64,000 nucleotides of DNA from Rhodococcus koreensis (lineage in GTDB: Bacteria > Actinomycetota > Actinomycetes > Mycobacteriales > Mycobacteriaceae): the NCBI RefSeq assembly GCF_900105905.1, contig NZ_FNSV01000005.1, positions 992,001-1,056,000 on the forward strand. Reading direction: 5' to 3'. The notes under the pieces were generated by a model. That model made no database searches. It was not told the DNA's origin and saw only the letters and a program-made list of their open reading frames with translations. Positions 29,186-43,040 of the stretch are shown here, piece after piece (positions within the stretch are counted from its first letter, which is position 1; each line of letters opens with the position of its first letter). A program made the translations under genes and the position numbers.

Positions 29186-30156
29186 CGGCGGGACCTCTGG
29201 TTCGTCGCGGTCCCGTAACTGTGCTTCCGGGCGGACACGAACCGCACGACATCCGAGATCCAGTCCCGGTCGGTCCGCAGACTGAGCAGCGGGGCGCCGC
29301 AGCGCCGCAACGACTGCTCCACCTGCAGGCGGTGCTCGTCCGCGGCCCGCGCGAAGTCGGCGCGCAGTTGCGGTGTGGTCGTGAACTCGCGGGTCCGTCC
29401 GGACTCCGGATCGTGCAGCACTACATCCCCTATGTCGGGTAATTCCAGATCTCGCGGGTCGAGCACCTCGACACCGAGCACGTCGTGGCGTCCCGAGATC
29501 GCCCGCAACGACCGCTCCCAGTCGATCGGTCCCAGGAAGTCACTGATGACGACGGCCAGACCGCGGCGACGCTGGGGCCGGCGCAACGACTCCACCGCAC
29601 TCTGCAGGTCGCCCCGCACCCCGTCCGGGGCGTGCGGGGTGGTCGCGATCTGACGCAGCATCGCCTGCGCGTGGATGCGGCCGCCACGGGCCGGGATCCG
29701 GGTGGTCTGGGCGCCGGTCGAGACGATCGCCCCGATCCGGTTCCCGCCGCCGCTGGTCAGATGCGTGACGGCGGCAGCAGCAGCCACCACGAGGTCCCGC
29801 TTCTCGCAGCCGGCGGTACCGAAGTCGAGGCTCGACGACAGGTCGACGACGAGCCACGTCTCGAGCTCCCGGTCGGCCACCGACTGCCGGACGTGCGGGT
29901 GCGTCGTCCGGGCGGTCACCGACCAGTCCATCTGACGCACGTCGTCGCCCGGCTGGTACTCGCGGGCATCACCCGGTTCGGAGCCCGGTCCCGGGATCAG
30001 GCCCAGATGGTCGCCGTGCAGCACCCCGTCGAGGCGGCGGCGGACGGTCAGTTCCAGCGTCCGCAGCGCAGCGGACAGCTTGGGATCACGGAGTTCGCCG
30101 GAGCGAAACGACGGCGGCGGGCCGGAGCTCTGCGCACCGGCGGTACGCGCACTCAC
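29182..30156 (-). CDS. DUF58 protein of the MoxR module (324 aa)
   Basis: The DUF58 core is [51 protein letters not shown] in segments over about residues 38-90, followed by a VWA-like fold ([13 protein letters not shown]). DUF58 proteins accompany MoxR ATPases and VWA proteins. GTG overlaps the moxR stop (GTGA) and the end overlaps the VWA start, so three genes are translationally coupled. Cytoplasmic, with no TM segment seen. Confidence 0.9.
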   Translation of the reverse strand: MSARTAGAQSSGPPPSFRSGELRDPKLSAALRTLELTVRRRLDGVLHGDHLGLIPGPGSEPGDAREYQPGDDVRQMDWSVTARTTHPHVRQSVADRELETWLVVDLSSSLDFGTAGCEKRDLVVAAAAAVTHLTSGGGNRIGAIVSTGAQTTRIPARGGRIHAQAMLRQIATTPHAPDGVRGDLQSAVESLRRPQRRRGLAVVISDFLGPIDWERSLRAISGRHDVLGVEVLDPRDLELPDIGDVVLHDPESGRTREFTTTPQLRADFARAADEHRLQVEQSLRRCGAPLLSLRTDRDWISDVVRFVSARKHSYGTATNQRSRR

Positions 30157-31403
30157 CGTGGCTGGCTCATCGCCGTCGGTCCGGGCACCGACGTGGACGG
30201 GACAGGCGGTCCGTGGTGACCGGCGGGAGCGGCCGGGACCGACGTCGGCTGTGCGGCGATCTGCGGCAGACCCACCGTCTGCAGGACGCGGGAGATGACG
30301 TCGTCCGGGCTGACCTCGTCGGCGAGAGCGTCATAGGACAGCACGAGACGGTGCCGCAGCACGTCCGGGATCACCTCGAGCACGTCCTGCGGCACCACGT
30401 AGTCACGCCCGCGCAGCAACGCCAGCGCCCGGGCCGAGGAAATGATGCCCAGCGTCGCGCGCGGCGACGCGCCATAGGCGATCCAGCCGTCGACCTCGGG
30501 GAGACCGAACTCGGCCGGCGTGCGCGTGGCCGCGATGACCCGGACCACGTAGTCGACGAGCGCGTGGTGCACGAAGACGCCGCTGGCGACCTTCTGCAGG
30601 CGGACGAGTTCCTCGGGATCGAGCACCTGGTGGGGTTCCGGCGCATCGACACCCATCCGGTAGACGATCTCGCGCTCCTCCTCCACCGTCGGGTAGTCGA
30701 CGAGGATCTTGAACAGGAAGCGGTCGCGCTGCGCCTCCGGCAGCGGGTACACACCCTCGTTCTCGATCGGGTTCTGCGTCGCCATCACCAGGAACGGGTC
30801 GGGCATGTGGTACCGCTTGCCGCCGATCGAGACGTGCCGCTCGGCCATCACCTCGAGCAGCGCCGACTGCACCTTCGCCGGCGCGCGGTTGATCTCGTCG
30901 GCGAGCACGAAGTTCGCGACGACGGGGCCGAGTTCGGTGTCGAACTCCTCGCGCCCCTGCCGGTAGATGCGCGTACCGATCAGGTCGGTGGGCACCAGGT
31001 CGGGGGTGAACTGGACCCGCGAGAAGGATCCGCCGACCACCTTCGCGAACGTCTCGACGGCCAGGGTCTTCGCGACACCCGGCACACCCTCGAGCAGCAC
31101 GTGCCCTTTCGCGAGCAGACCGACCAGGATCCGCTCCACCAGCCGGTCCTGCCCGACGATCACGCGCTTGACCTCGTAGATCGCGCGTTCCAGCGTCTGC
31201 ACGTCGGCGGCGAGACTGGGCGCGAGCGTCTTCGTCGTCGCGCTCGGCGTGCCCGCATTCTGTGAGGGTGCATTCGGCGCGGTGATGTTCTGGGGACCCG
31301 ATCCGTTGGCCGCACCCCCGTTCTTCACACCTTCGGGAGCGGCCTTCGCGGGCGACTCCTTCCGGGCTGCACCCTCCGATACCGCATCATCACGTGAGGT
31401 CAC
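30153..31403 (-). CDS. moxR: MoxR-family AAA+ ATPase (about 416 aa)
   Basis: AAA+ chaperone. Walker A is in HVLLEGVPGVAKTLA, Walker B in FVLADEINRAPAKVQSALLEVM, then QNPIENEGVYPLPEAQRDRF (sensor region). A low-complexity N-terminal extension rich in Ala, Asn and Pro precedes the ATPase core. Start is uncertain: GTG at 31403 (VTSRDDAVSEG) is taken here; a TTG at 31457 would add 18 residues. First gene of the MoxR-DUF58-VWA module, 129 bp downstream of ripA. Confidence 0.92.
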   Translation of the reverse strand: MTSRDDAVSEGAARKESPAKAAPEGVKNGGAANGSGPQNITAPNAPSQNAGTPSATTKTLAPSLAADVQTLERAIYEVKRVIVGQDRLVERILVGLLAKGHVLLEGVPGVAKTLAVETFAKVVGGSFSRVQFTPDLVPTDLIGTRIYRQGREEFDTELGPVVANFVLADEINRAPAKVQSALLEVMAERHVSIGGKRYHMPDPFLVMATQNPIENEGVYPLPEAQRDRFLFKILVDYPTVEEEREIVYRMGVDAPEPHQVLDPEELVRLQKVASGVFVHHALVDYVVRVIAATRTPAEFGLPEVDGWIAYGASPRATLGIISSARALALLRGRDYVVPQDVLEVIPDVLRHRLVLSYDALADEVSPDDVISRVLQTVGLPQIAAQPTSVPAAPAGHHGPPVPSTSVPGPTAMSQPR

Positions 31404-31532
31404 CAAGAATCCACCGCTTTCACCTAGATCGTTCCGCCCGTTCACGTACTTGCTCAACTATTCCAGGTGCAAGCAACCCCCGCCGCAACCAAGCACGATC
31501 GGCACTGCGAACTACTTCATCGACATCATGGA

Positions 31533-33053
31533 TCACGACACCATACGGACAGCGTAAGGGGTCATGCCGTCCCATCGCACCGGGGAGATCTTGACGACGT
31601 CTCCCGACTCGGGCGCCTCGAGCATCTGGTCGTCTCCGAGGTACAGGGCGACGTGCTGGCTGGCGTTCGGGCCCCAGAAGATCATGTCGCCGCGCTGCAT
31701 CTCCTCCGAGGGAACCTGCTCGCCCGCGGTGTACTGATACCCGGTGTAGTGCGGCAGGGAGATGCCGATCCCGGCGAACGCGTAGATCATCAGACCGGAG
31801 CAGTCGAACCCGACCTTGTTGAAGTCGCCGTAACTGTCGGCGACACCGCCGTCGCGGATGCCGAGGGTGGGGCCGTTCTCGTCGCCGCCGCCCCACGCGT
31901 ACTCCACACCGATCTGGGACAGTCCCCGGTCGATGACGGTCTCGATGGCCTCGCTGCCGGTCAGGTCCTCACCGCTGGTCGACGGTTTCGACTTGGGGGT
32001 GGACTTGGGCGTGGTCGTCCCGCTGCCGGAGGAGTCGGAATCCTCGTCCTCCGAGTCCTCCTCGATCGTGGTGTGCGCGCGCTGCCCCGCGGCGAGTTCC
32101 GCGGCGCGCTGCCGAGCCGCCTCGTTGGCGGCGACCCGCGCCGCCGCCTGCGTCGCGGCCTCCCGGGCCGCGGCGGCGATGGCGGCCTTCTGCGCGTCCT
32201 CGGCGCGTTTCTGCTCCTCCCACGTCGCGTACGCCTCACGCTGCCCCTGCAGCCCCACGACGTTCCCGCGGGCGGCGTCGAGCTGGGCCTGCGCCGCGGC
32301 GCGGTTGCTCTCGATCTGCGCCTTCTCGGCCGCCTGATCCTGCAGCGCCGACCGGGCGATCGCGATCGCCTGCTCCGCCAGCGACTTCTTCGACGCGGCC
32401 TGGTCGGCGGCCACGTCGGCCTGCTGCTTCGCCTCGCGTGCCGCGGAATCCTTGTTGGCCTGCGCGGTCCGTGCCCGCTGCAGACCCTCGAGCACCGCAT
32501 TCTGGCTGGTAGCCAGGAGTTTCAGAACCTGCGCGCGATCCAGGACGTCGCCCGGCCCCTGGGCGCCCAGGTACGTCGAGATCGAGGAGACGTTGGTGCC
32601 CTGGGTGTAGCTCGACCGGGCGTACTTGTCGAAGTCCTTCTGCGCGAGTTCGATCTGCGCCCCGGCGTCGCGCAGCGCCTGCTGCGAGGCCCCGACCACG
32701 CTGGCCGCCAGATCGGCGGCGCTGCGGGCGTTCTGCAGATCGACCAGAGCCCGGTTCACGTCCTCGCGCTTGATGGCGACCTCGTTGTCGAGCTGAGCGA
32801 GCTGCTGATCCGCGGACGCGACCTGGTTGATCAGTTCGCTGACCTGCCCGAGGCCCGCCGACACCTGGGTCTGGGCCTGCACGATGTCGTTGTCGGACGG
32901 ATTCGGCGGCGGGGGTGGCACCGCTGCGGCCAGGCCGGGCGTGCTGCCGACCAGGGCTCCGACGATGCACAATCCGATCAGGAGGCGCGCCGTGCGAGTG
33001 TGCCCGCGGGAGAAGCTACGGTGCCCCACTCCAGCTCGTGCTTGTCGCTTCAC
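31533..33053 (-). CDS. ripA: RipA-like NlpC/P60 peptidoglycan endopeptidase (506 aa)
   Basis: Secreted D,L-endopeptidase for septal peptidoglycan cleavage. It has a signal peptide (basic N-terminus then LLIGLCIVGALVGSTPGLAAA), a long coiled coil of Ala/Gln/Glu-rich heptads (about 60-330), an acidic Ser/Thr/Pro linker (about 335-375), then the C-terminal NlpC/P60 domain with catalytic Cys in KVGFDCSGLMIYAF and His in ASQHVALYLG. GTG at 33053 with GGGAGAGAG close upstream is preferred over the longer frame, as it puts the signal peptide near the N-terminus. The adjacent MoxR module may assist its export or control (inference). Confidence 0.93.
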   Translation of the reverse strand: MKRQARAGVGHRSFSRGHTRTARLLIGLCIVGALVGSTPGLAAAVPPPPPNPSDNDIVQAQTQVSAGLGQVSELINQVASADQQLAQLDNEVAIKREDVNRALVDLQNARSAADLAASVVGASQQALRDAGAQIELAQKDFDKYARSSYTQGTNVSSISTYLGAQGPGDVLDRAQVLKLLATSQNAVLEGLQRARTAQANKDSAAREAKQQADVAADQAASKKSLAEQAIAIARSALQDQAAEKAQIESNRAAAQAQLDAARGNVVGLQGQREAYATWEEQKRAEDAQKAAIAAAAREAATQAAARVAANEAARQRAAELAAGQRAHTTIEEDSEDEDSDSSGSGTTTPKSTPKSKPSTSGEDLTGSEAIETVIDRGLSQIGVEYAWGGGDENGPTLGIRDGGVADSYGDFNKVGFDCSGLMIYAFAGIGISLPHYTGYQYTAGEQVPSEEMQRGDMIFWGPNASQHVALYLGDDQMLEAPESGDVVKISPVRWDGMTPYAVRMVS

Positions 33054-33410
33054 AACTCTCTCCCTCGGTTCTGCACCGATCACGCACACCGCGCCGTGCT
33101 CGTCGTGGGGAGAAAATTGCGGCAGCCACACCTTTCCGCGCTTCGGCGACACCGACATACACCGGATCGCCGTCACTCTGGACGTCAATCACCAGCCTGC
33201 GACACTTCTTCCCCAAGAGCGCCAAATGCACCGTACGACACTTCCGGACTCTATGGAAACTTTAGTCACAAATAACACAAGAGTAATTTGACCAGCGGAA
33301 ATGTCGAACTGTGAATCCCCGGCGCTATTTACGCGCATCGACGCAGGCAGCGGCCACGCCGGGGTGAAATGTGAAATTGCCGCCGAGTTATCCCTGGAAT
33401 TCGGGAGGCG
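33054..33410. other. intergenic leader region upstream of ripA (357 bp)
   Basis: Non-coding stretch between the Rv1476-like gene and ripA. It is AT-richer than its surroundings near 33236-33296, where the ripA promoter probably lies. I looked for a c-di-AMP riboswitch, which precedes some cell-wall hydrolase genes, and did not see its conserved blocks. No terminator hairpin was evident. Confidence 0.5.
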
Positions 33411-34010
33411 TCAGGGCTTCTGCCGCTCGTACGACGTGCCGGCCCCCGCGGCGCTGTCGCCCTTTTCCGCGTCACGAGATGCGGTCGCCCGGCGCGATTT
33501 CGCGAAGAACGTGGCGGCCGACGCGATCACGACGATCGCGACGATGAGGGCGGTGAACAGCGCCCACGGGGGTCCCGGTTCGATCACTTCGTCGACGAAG
33601 CGATTGGCGGAGACCACCGCATCGCCGGTGTACGTGCGATCCTGACCCGATTCGAGCACGACCCGGCTGATCGAATCGCTGTACGTGCCGACCCAGCTCG
33701 GACTCAGCACCAGAACGGTGCCACCCTCCTCCGCCCCGACCTCCGTCGCGAGGTCGCGCAGCTGCGAATCGCGGCCGGGATCCTCGTCCAGCGCCACGAT
33801 GCTCAGCTTGATCCCGTGGTCGGCTGCGCGGTCGACCACGGCGGCGAGTTCACTCGCGTCGTCGGCCGGCGCCGACACGCCGTCGTCGGAGACGTCCGCG
33901 ACCACGTCGGAGACGTCGATGTCTTCCGGAAGGTCCGTCGACAACGGCAGGGCCGAATGGACGGGGAGCATGACACTGGCAGGAAGTGCGGTGGCGATAG
34001 GGGCAGGCAT
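33411..34010 (-). CDS. Rv1476-like single-pass membrane protein (199 aa)
   Basis: Conserved mycobacteriales protein of unknown function. About 140 residues (IKLSIVALDED, GGTVLVLSPSWVGTYSDSISRVVLESGQD) precede one TM helix (ALFTALIVAIVVIASAATFFA) and a short basic tail, so most of the protein is on one side of the membrane. It is divergent from acn and upstream of ripA, as in M. tuberculosis. Its role is unknown; location next to ripA suggests an envelope connection only weakly. Confidence 0.85.
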   Translation of the reverse strand: MPAPIATALPASVMLPVHSALPLSTDLPEDIDVSDVVADVSDDGVSAPADDASELAAVVDRAADHGIKLSIVALDEDPGRDSQLRDLATEVGAEEGGTVLVLSPSWVGTYSDSISRVVLESGQDRTYTGDAVVSANRFVDEVIEPGPPWALFTALIVAIVVIASAATFFAKSRRATASRDAEKGDSAAGAGTSYERQKP

Positions 34011-37117
<3,107 letters not shown>

Positions 37118-37162
37118 GCGCTCTAGGCGCTCCGCGCCTGTGCGCGTTTCCGGCCTGAACTG

Positions 37163-37232
37163 GCACTGAGCGCGCACGACCACTTCGAGCGGATCTCACC
37201 GTCCCGAATGACTGGTCGTGCGCGCTCAGTGC
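37163..37232. repeat. 20-bp perfect inverted repeat between acn and acnR (terminator/attenuator candidate)
   Basis: The arm at 37163-37182 (GCACTGAGCGCGCACGACCA) is the exact reverse complement of 37213-37232, with a 30-nt loop. It starts 46 bp after the acn stop and ends 62 bp before the acnR start. It has no T-run, so it is either a factor-assisted terminator, an RNA-processing hairpin that lowers acnR expression, or a dispersed genomic palindrome. Confidence 0.8.
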
Positions 37233-37293
37233 TTGAGGTCACCTTTTCTCGCGAAGGGCCGAAAACAGTGCACAGGCCGACGAAGGAGGCACT

Positions 37294-37860
37294 TTGCCCA
37301 AGGTCAGTGAAGACCATCTCGCGGCCCGGCGCAGTCAGATCCTGGACGGCGCCCGCCGATGCTTTGCCGAATACGGTTACGACGGCGCCACCGTCCGCCG
37401 GCTCGAGGAAGTGACCGGACTGTCACGGGGGGCGATCTTCCATCACTTCAAGGACAAGGACGGGTTGTTCCTGGCGCTCGCGCACGAGGACGCGACCAGG
37501 ATGGCCGACGTGGTCGCCCACGAGGGTCTCGTCCAGGTGATGCGGGACATGCTCGCCCAGCCCGACCAGTTCGACTGGCTGGGAACGCGACTCGAAATCG
37601 CCCGGCGGCTGCGGAACGATCCCGACTTCCGCAGAAGCTGGTCACAGAGGTCGGCGGAACTGACCGAGGCGACCATGGCGCGCCTCGCGCGGCAGAAGTC
37701 CGCGGGCCGCCTCCGCGACGACGTCCCGACCGACGTCCTGATCGGCTACCTGGACCTGGTGCTCGACGGCCTCGTCGCGCGCATCGCCTCCGGGCACGCC
37801 GGTGACAACCTGTCGGCCGTCCTCGACCTCGTCGAGGAATCCGTCCGACGCCGCGACTGA
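37294..37860 (+). CDS. acnR: TetR-type regulator AcnR (188 aa)
   Basis: TetR-family repressor of aconitase. The N-terminal HTH is DGATVRRLEEVTGLSRGAIFHHFKDKDGLFLAL (about 30-62), and the C-terminal ligand-binding part follows. TTG start with a strong GAAGGAGG 5-6 nt upstream. Position after acn and the matching operator in front of acn support the AcnR role, which in C. glutamicum includes citrate/iron-responsive repression. Equivalent to Rv1474c. Confidence 0.92.
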   Translation: MPKVSEDHLAARRSQILDGARRCFAEYGYDGATVRRLEEVTGLSRGAIFHHFKDKDGLFLALAHEDATRMADVVAHEGLVQVMRDMLAQPDQFDWLGTRLEIARRLRNDPDFRRSWSQRSAELTEATMARLARQKSAGRLRDDVPTDVLIGYLDLVLDGLVARIASGHAGDNLSAVLDLVEESVRRRD

Positions 37861-37885
37861 CACCGCACTCCCCCACCGACACCGG

Positions 37886-38101
37886 TCAGGTCTTACGACG
37901 GTGAGCTCCGCCTCGTCCGCGGAGCTCCACCTCGGACTCCGCGAGGATGTTGCGGACGAATCCGTACGATCTCCCCATCTCCCGGGCAAGGGAACGAATA
38001 CTCGCCCCGGCCTGGTAGCGCTCCTTCAGCTCCGCCTGCAGATCGGCGCGCGACGGTCCCGTGATCCGAGCGCTCTTGGCGAAGACCCCGATGTCAGCCA
38101 T
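37886..38101 (-). CDS. small helix-turn-helix protein, Rv1473A-like (71 aa)
   Basis: Short DNA-binding protein starting MADIGVFAKSARITGPSRADL, with a HTH in YQAGASIRSLAREMGRSYGFVRNIL (about 28-52) and ending GRGGAHRRKT. The ATG at 38101 is chosen because GGAGGAG stands 3-4 nt upstream on the minus strand; a GTG at 38137 would add 12 residues without support. It is transcribed after the ABC-F gene and converges on acnR. Likely a transcriptional regulator or nucleoid-like factor; target unknown. Confidence 0.85.
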   Translation of the reverse strand: MADIGVFAKSARITGPSRADLQAELKERYQAGASIRSLAREMGRSYGFVRNILAESEVELRGRGGAHRRKT

Positions 38102-38174
38102 GAACTCCTCCAGTCGGCGAGCGACGGTGGTTTCCACGGTAGAGCCCCGCGACGGCGATATCTACGCGCAGCGC

Positions 38175-39806
<1,632 letters not shown>

Positions 39807-39809
39807 CAA

Positions 39810-40151
39810 GAACTCCTAGGAAAATGACACAGGCGCTGAATGAGAGAAACTGCGCAAAGAACACACGAACCAGCAATTTTACCCGACCGCCGCCCACTCG
39901 GAACACGCCCGTCAGTGATCCCGCTAACGTTCGCCGCCGTATCCGATCCCCCGGCGACCTCCGGCCCGGTCTTCGTTGCTGGATGGAAAGTGAAAAATGC
40001 TGTCCGACCAGCGCACGGTGGTGAGTTCTGTTGGTTCGATGGTGAGTTGCCCAATCTAAAATTCGAGAAAATACGGCGTTCCGTCACGGTCCGACTATGG
40101 AATCGGGTCGCATGGCGGCGGAAAACTCGGCAGCCGTGACAGGCTGGCGGC
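39810..40151. other. intergenic region before the lycopene cyclase gene (342 bp)
   Basis: Low-GC non-coding stretch between two divergent genes. It includes an AT-rich segment at about 40053-40080 (CTAAAATTCGAGAAAATAC). No RNA gene, repeat or convincing terminator was seen. Short open frames here have no recognisable similarity. Confidence 0.5.
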
Positions 40152-41300
40152 GTGACAGCTACTTCCCGTCCGCCGATCTGGGACGTCGCGATCGTCGGCC
40201 TCGGCCCCGCCGGCCGCGCCCTCGCCCACCGGGCCACCGCCCTCGGTTCGGCAGTCGTGTCGGTCGATCCCCTCCCCCGCAGGTCGTGGACCGCGACGTA
40301 CGCCGCCTGGGAAGACGAACTCCCCGACTGGCTCCCGCGGGATGCCGTCGCGACGAGAACCGACCGCCCGGCAGCGTGGACAATGCGCCGCCACACCATC
40401 GATCGCACCTACTGTGTTTTGAATACACTTATGCTGCAATCAATACTCGGTGACAATTGCGGAACTGTTATCGCAGGTAGAGCGATGGACATCTCCCCCA
40501 CCTCTGTCCGACTGGACGACGGTTCGACGCTGAACGCTCACGCCGTCGTCGATGCCCGGGGTACGGGCGACAGCCCCGACCTCGCCCAGCAGACGGCGTA
40601 CGGCGTCGTAGTGGACCCCGGCACGGCCGCGCACGCACTGGGCGGCGAGGCCGCGGTGTTCATGGATTGGCGCCGCGACAACGGCACGTCATCCATGGAC
40701 GCGCCGTCCTTCCTCTACGGGGTCCCGCTCACCCGGGACCGGTTCCTGCTCGAGGAGACCTGCCTCGTCGGCCGGCCCCCACTCCCGATCTCCGAACTCG
40801 CCACCAGACTCCACGACCGGCTCCGGGCGCGCGGCATCACCGTGCCGTCCCATTCGGACGTCGAGCGCGTGAGGTTCGCCGTGGAGCCACCACCCGAGGC
40901 CGGTCGTTCCCACAGCTCGGACCAGGTGCGCTTCGGAGCCCGCGCCGGGCTGATGCACCCCGGCACCGGCTACAGCGTCGCCGCGTCACTTCTGTACGCA
41001 GATGCCCTGGCCCGGGACCTTCGTGACGGCTCGAACGCGCGACTGTGGCCGTGGAAGGCTCGCGCCGTCGCGTCACTGCGATCGATCGGTTTGCGCGTCC
41101 TTTTGGATCTGGGGCCCGAGCACGTCCCCGAATTCTTCGGGCATTTCTTCGATCTGCCGCCGCAACTGCAGGCCGCATATCTGTCCGAACGGTCGAATCC
41201 GCGTGGAACACTGTCGGCAATGGGCCGGATGTTTCTCGCATCCTCCGGCGATATCCGTGGTGTGATTCTCCGTTCCACGCTTCGCCGGGAAGTTCGATGA
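40152..41300 (+). CDS. lycopene beta-cyclase, CrtL type (382 aa)
   Basis: Flavoprotein that forms beta-rings on lycopene or gamma-carotene. N-terminal FAD-binding motif VAIVGLGPAGRALAHRA (about 13-29), then TYAAWEDELPDW, the cyclase-typical LLEETCLVGRPPLPI and GLMHPGTGYSVAASL. GTG start at 40152. No other carotenoid gene is nearby, so this is an orphan locus; rhodococci make monocyclic carotenoids and use such cyclases. Downstream is ku, only 31 bp away on the same strand. Confidence 0.9.
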   Translation: MTATSRPPIWDVAIVGLGPAGRALAHRATALGSAVVSVDPLPRRSWTATYAAWEDELPDWLPRDAVATRTDRPAAWTMRRHTIDRTYCVLNTLMLQSILGDNCGTVIAGRAMDISPTSVRLDDGSTLNAHAVVDARGTGDSPDLAQQTAYGVVVDPGTAAHALGGEAAVFMDWRRDNGTSSMDAPSFLYGVPLTRDRFLLEETCLVGRPPLPISELATRLHDRLRARGITVPSHSDVERVRFAVEPPPEAGRSHSSDQVRFGARAGLMHPGTGYSVAASLLYADALARDLRDGSNARLWPWKARAVASLRSIGLRVLLDLGPEHVPEFFGHFFDLPPQLQAAYLSERSNPRGTLSAMGRMFLASSGDIRGVILRSTLRREVR

Positions 41301-41331
41301 ACTGTCGCGCGAACGCGAAAAGGAGACCATC

Positions 41332-42228
41332 ATGGAACGCATGCGGTCGATATGGAAGGGCTCGATAGCGTTCGGACTCGTGAACGTGCCGGTCAAGGTC
41401 TATTCGGCAACCGAAGATCACGACATCAGATTTCACCAGGTCCATGCCAAGGACGGCGGCCGGATCAAATACAACCGCGTGTGCTCCGAATGCGGCAACG
41501 TCGTCCAATACGCCGATATCGACAAGGCCTACGACTCCGATGACGGCGTCCGAGTGGTGTTGACCGACGACGATTTCGGCAAGTTACCCGCCGCCGAGAA
41601 ACACGAGATTCCCGTTCTGCAGTTCGTGCCGACCGAACAGATCGACCCCATTCTGTTCGAGAAGAGTTACTTCCTCGAACCGGATTCCAGCTCTCCGAAG
41701 GCCTATGTCCTACTCGCCACGGCCCTCGAGAACAGCGACCGCACCGCTCTCGTCCACTTCACGCTCCGCCAGCGCACCCGACTGGCCGCGATGCGCTCGC
41801 GAGACGGAGTGCTGGTGATCCAGACTCTGCTGTGGCCGGACGAGGTACGCGCGGCCGAGTTCTCCTCACTCGACGACGTGGACAAGCCGAAGGCGAAGGA
41901 ACTCGCGATGGCCGAGACCCTCGTCGACAGCATGGCCGACGACTTCGACCCCACCGAATTCACCGACGACTACCAGGTGCAGTTGCGTGAACTGCTCGAC
42001 GAGATGATCGAATCGGGCGGCAAGAAGGTCATTCCCGTCGCCGAGGTCGAGAAGAGCGGCGAGGACGCCGAAGTGGTGGATCTCGTCGCCGCACTGCAGC
42101 GCAGCGTCGATGCCGCGGGGAAGAAGGCCGCACCCGCCAAGAAGACGCCGGCGAAGAAGGCCCCGGCCAAGACCGCGGCGAAGAAGGCCACAGCGAGGTC
42201 GTCCACCTCGGAACGCAAACGCGCCTGA
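41332..42228 (+). CDS. ku: bacterial Ku protein (NHEJ) (298 aa)
   Basis: Homodimeric DNA-end-binding protein for non-homologous end joining. It has the Ku core (MRSIWKGSIAFGLVNVPVKVYSATEDHDIRFHQVH) and YNRVCSECGNVVQ, followed by a basic C-terminal tail of repeated KKxPAKKAPAKT (about 262-298) typical of actinobacterial Ku and involved in DNA binding. ATG with AAGGAG 7 nt upstream. No ligD is adjacent. The nearby relics show that the locus downstream has been rearranged. Confidence 0.96.
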   Translation: MERMRSIWKGSIAFGLVNVPVKVYSATEDHDIRFHQVHAKDGGRIKYNRVCSECGNVVQYADIDKAYDSDDGVRVVLTDDDFGKLPAAEKHEIPVLQFVPTEQIDPILFEKSYFLEPDSSSPKAYVLLATALENSDRTALVHFTLRQRTRLAAMRSRDGVLVIQTLLWPDEVRAAEFSSLDDVDKPKAKELAMAETLVDSMADDFDPTEFTDDYQVQLRELLDEMIESGGKKVIPVAEVEKSGEDAEVVDLVAALQRSVDAAGKKAAPAKKTPAKKAPAKTAAKKATARSSTSERKRA

Positions 42229-42266
42229 ATCGACGACAGGGCGCGGCCGGACGGACCCGGAACTCC

Positions 42267-42380
42267 TCAGATCCGGCGGATCACCGATACCACCTTGCCC
42301 AGGACGACTGCGTCGTCGCCGTCAATCGCGGTGTAGGCCGGATTACGGGGCTCGAGGGAGACATGGCCACCGCCTCCGAA
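42267..42380 (-). pseudogene. lexA/S24 peptidase C-terminal relic (38 codons)
   Basis: The minus strand reads [20 protein letters not shown] then [17 protein letters not shown] and a stop at 42267-42269. This closely resembles the last part of LexA (HVWL-PHNPA-, DATVLGKVV-VIRK). Upstream the frame has no LexA similarity, so the promoter, DNA-binding domain and catalytic Ser are missing. It is a fragment from rearrangement, not a functional gene. Its 5' end lies almost against the 5' end of the WS/DGAT relic. Confidence 0.75.
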
Positions 42381-42394
42381 AGGTGCACACCTCG

Positions 42395-42819
42395 CTCACG
42401 GCGGCACCCCGATGTTTCCGCACCGCACCCGCCACCCTCGCCCGCGACTTCGGCGCCGCGCTGCCGCGGGCGCTGCGCGGTCTGATCTCGCGCACACCGT
42501 TGCGGGCGCTGACCATGCCCACGCCACCGGTGAACCTGATCATCTCCCACGCCGCCGGCCCTGCTCAGCCGCTCGATACCGTGGGCATCGAGGTGACCGG
42601 GAACTTTCCCGTCTCCGCCGTCAGCGACGTGGCCGGCGGCATCACCGTCGCCGCCATGTCTACGGCCGGCACCTCGACGTCGGCATCATCGCCTGCCGAA
42701 ACCTCGTCCCCGATGTGTGGGACGTGACCGAGCAGCTGCACCAGGCCCTCTCCGAACTGACCGCGTGCACCCGCAACGTCGAAAACCTGCGCCCCGGCCG
42801 TCCCCCGGTATCGAGGTAA
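42395..42819 (+). pseudogene. WS/DGAT (wax ester synthase/diacylglycerol acyltransferase) C-terminal relic, frameshifted
   Basis: In one frame the sequence reads FRTAPATLARDFGAALPRAL, TPPVNLIISHAAGP and GNFPVSAVSDVAGGITVAAMS; at about 42659 it continues in the next frame as YGRHLDVGIIACRNLVPDVW, TEQLHQALSELTACTRN. These are C-terminal blocks of bacterial WS/DGATs, and one lost base between ATG TC and TACGGC explains the shift. The N-terminal half with HHxxxDG is absent. Rhodococci carry many such acyltransferase genes for storage lipid; this one is dead. Confidence 0.8.
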
Positions 42820-43040
42820 CCGCTCTCGTCATCGGCGCCACCATACCGACCCGAACATGTAGAAAGTCACAGCTCTACCCGGACACGATCTCGCGTGGAG
42901 GCCGCCCTGTAGAGCGGATCCTCCACCACGACACGTCACCATATGTGTTACTGGGAACCGTTGCCAGCCGGGGAATCCGGCTGCCCCTCATCAGGTGTCG
43001 GCGATGGGCGTGATCACGTACGGCGCGCCGACGCCGACTG
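42820..43040. other. non-coding gap with a short hairpin
   Basis: No coding similarity recognised. A 7-bp hairpin (CAGCCGG/CCGGCTG, 42965-42983) lies about 58 nt past the methanethiol oxidase stop on the minus strand and could be a weak terminator. Confidence 0.35.

Noticed and set aside
33054-33410. Possible c-di-AMP riboswitch before ripA
   Set aside because: The conserved purine-rich and closing blocks of the ydaO-type riboswitch could not be found on the minus strand.
39840-40139. 99-codon open frame in the gap before the lycopene cyclase
   Set aside because: No Shine-Dalgarno, no recognisable domain, biased composition unlike coding DNA here and overlap with the probable promoter region.
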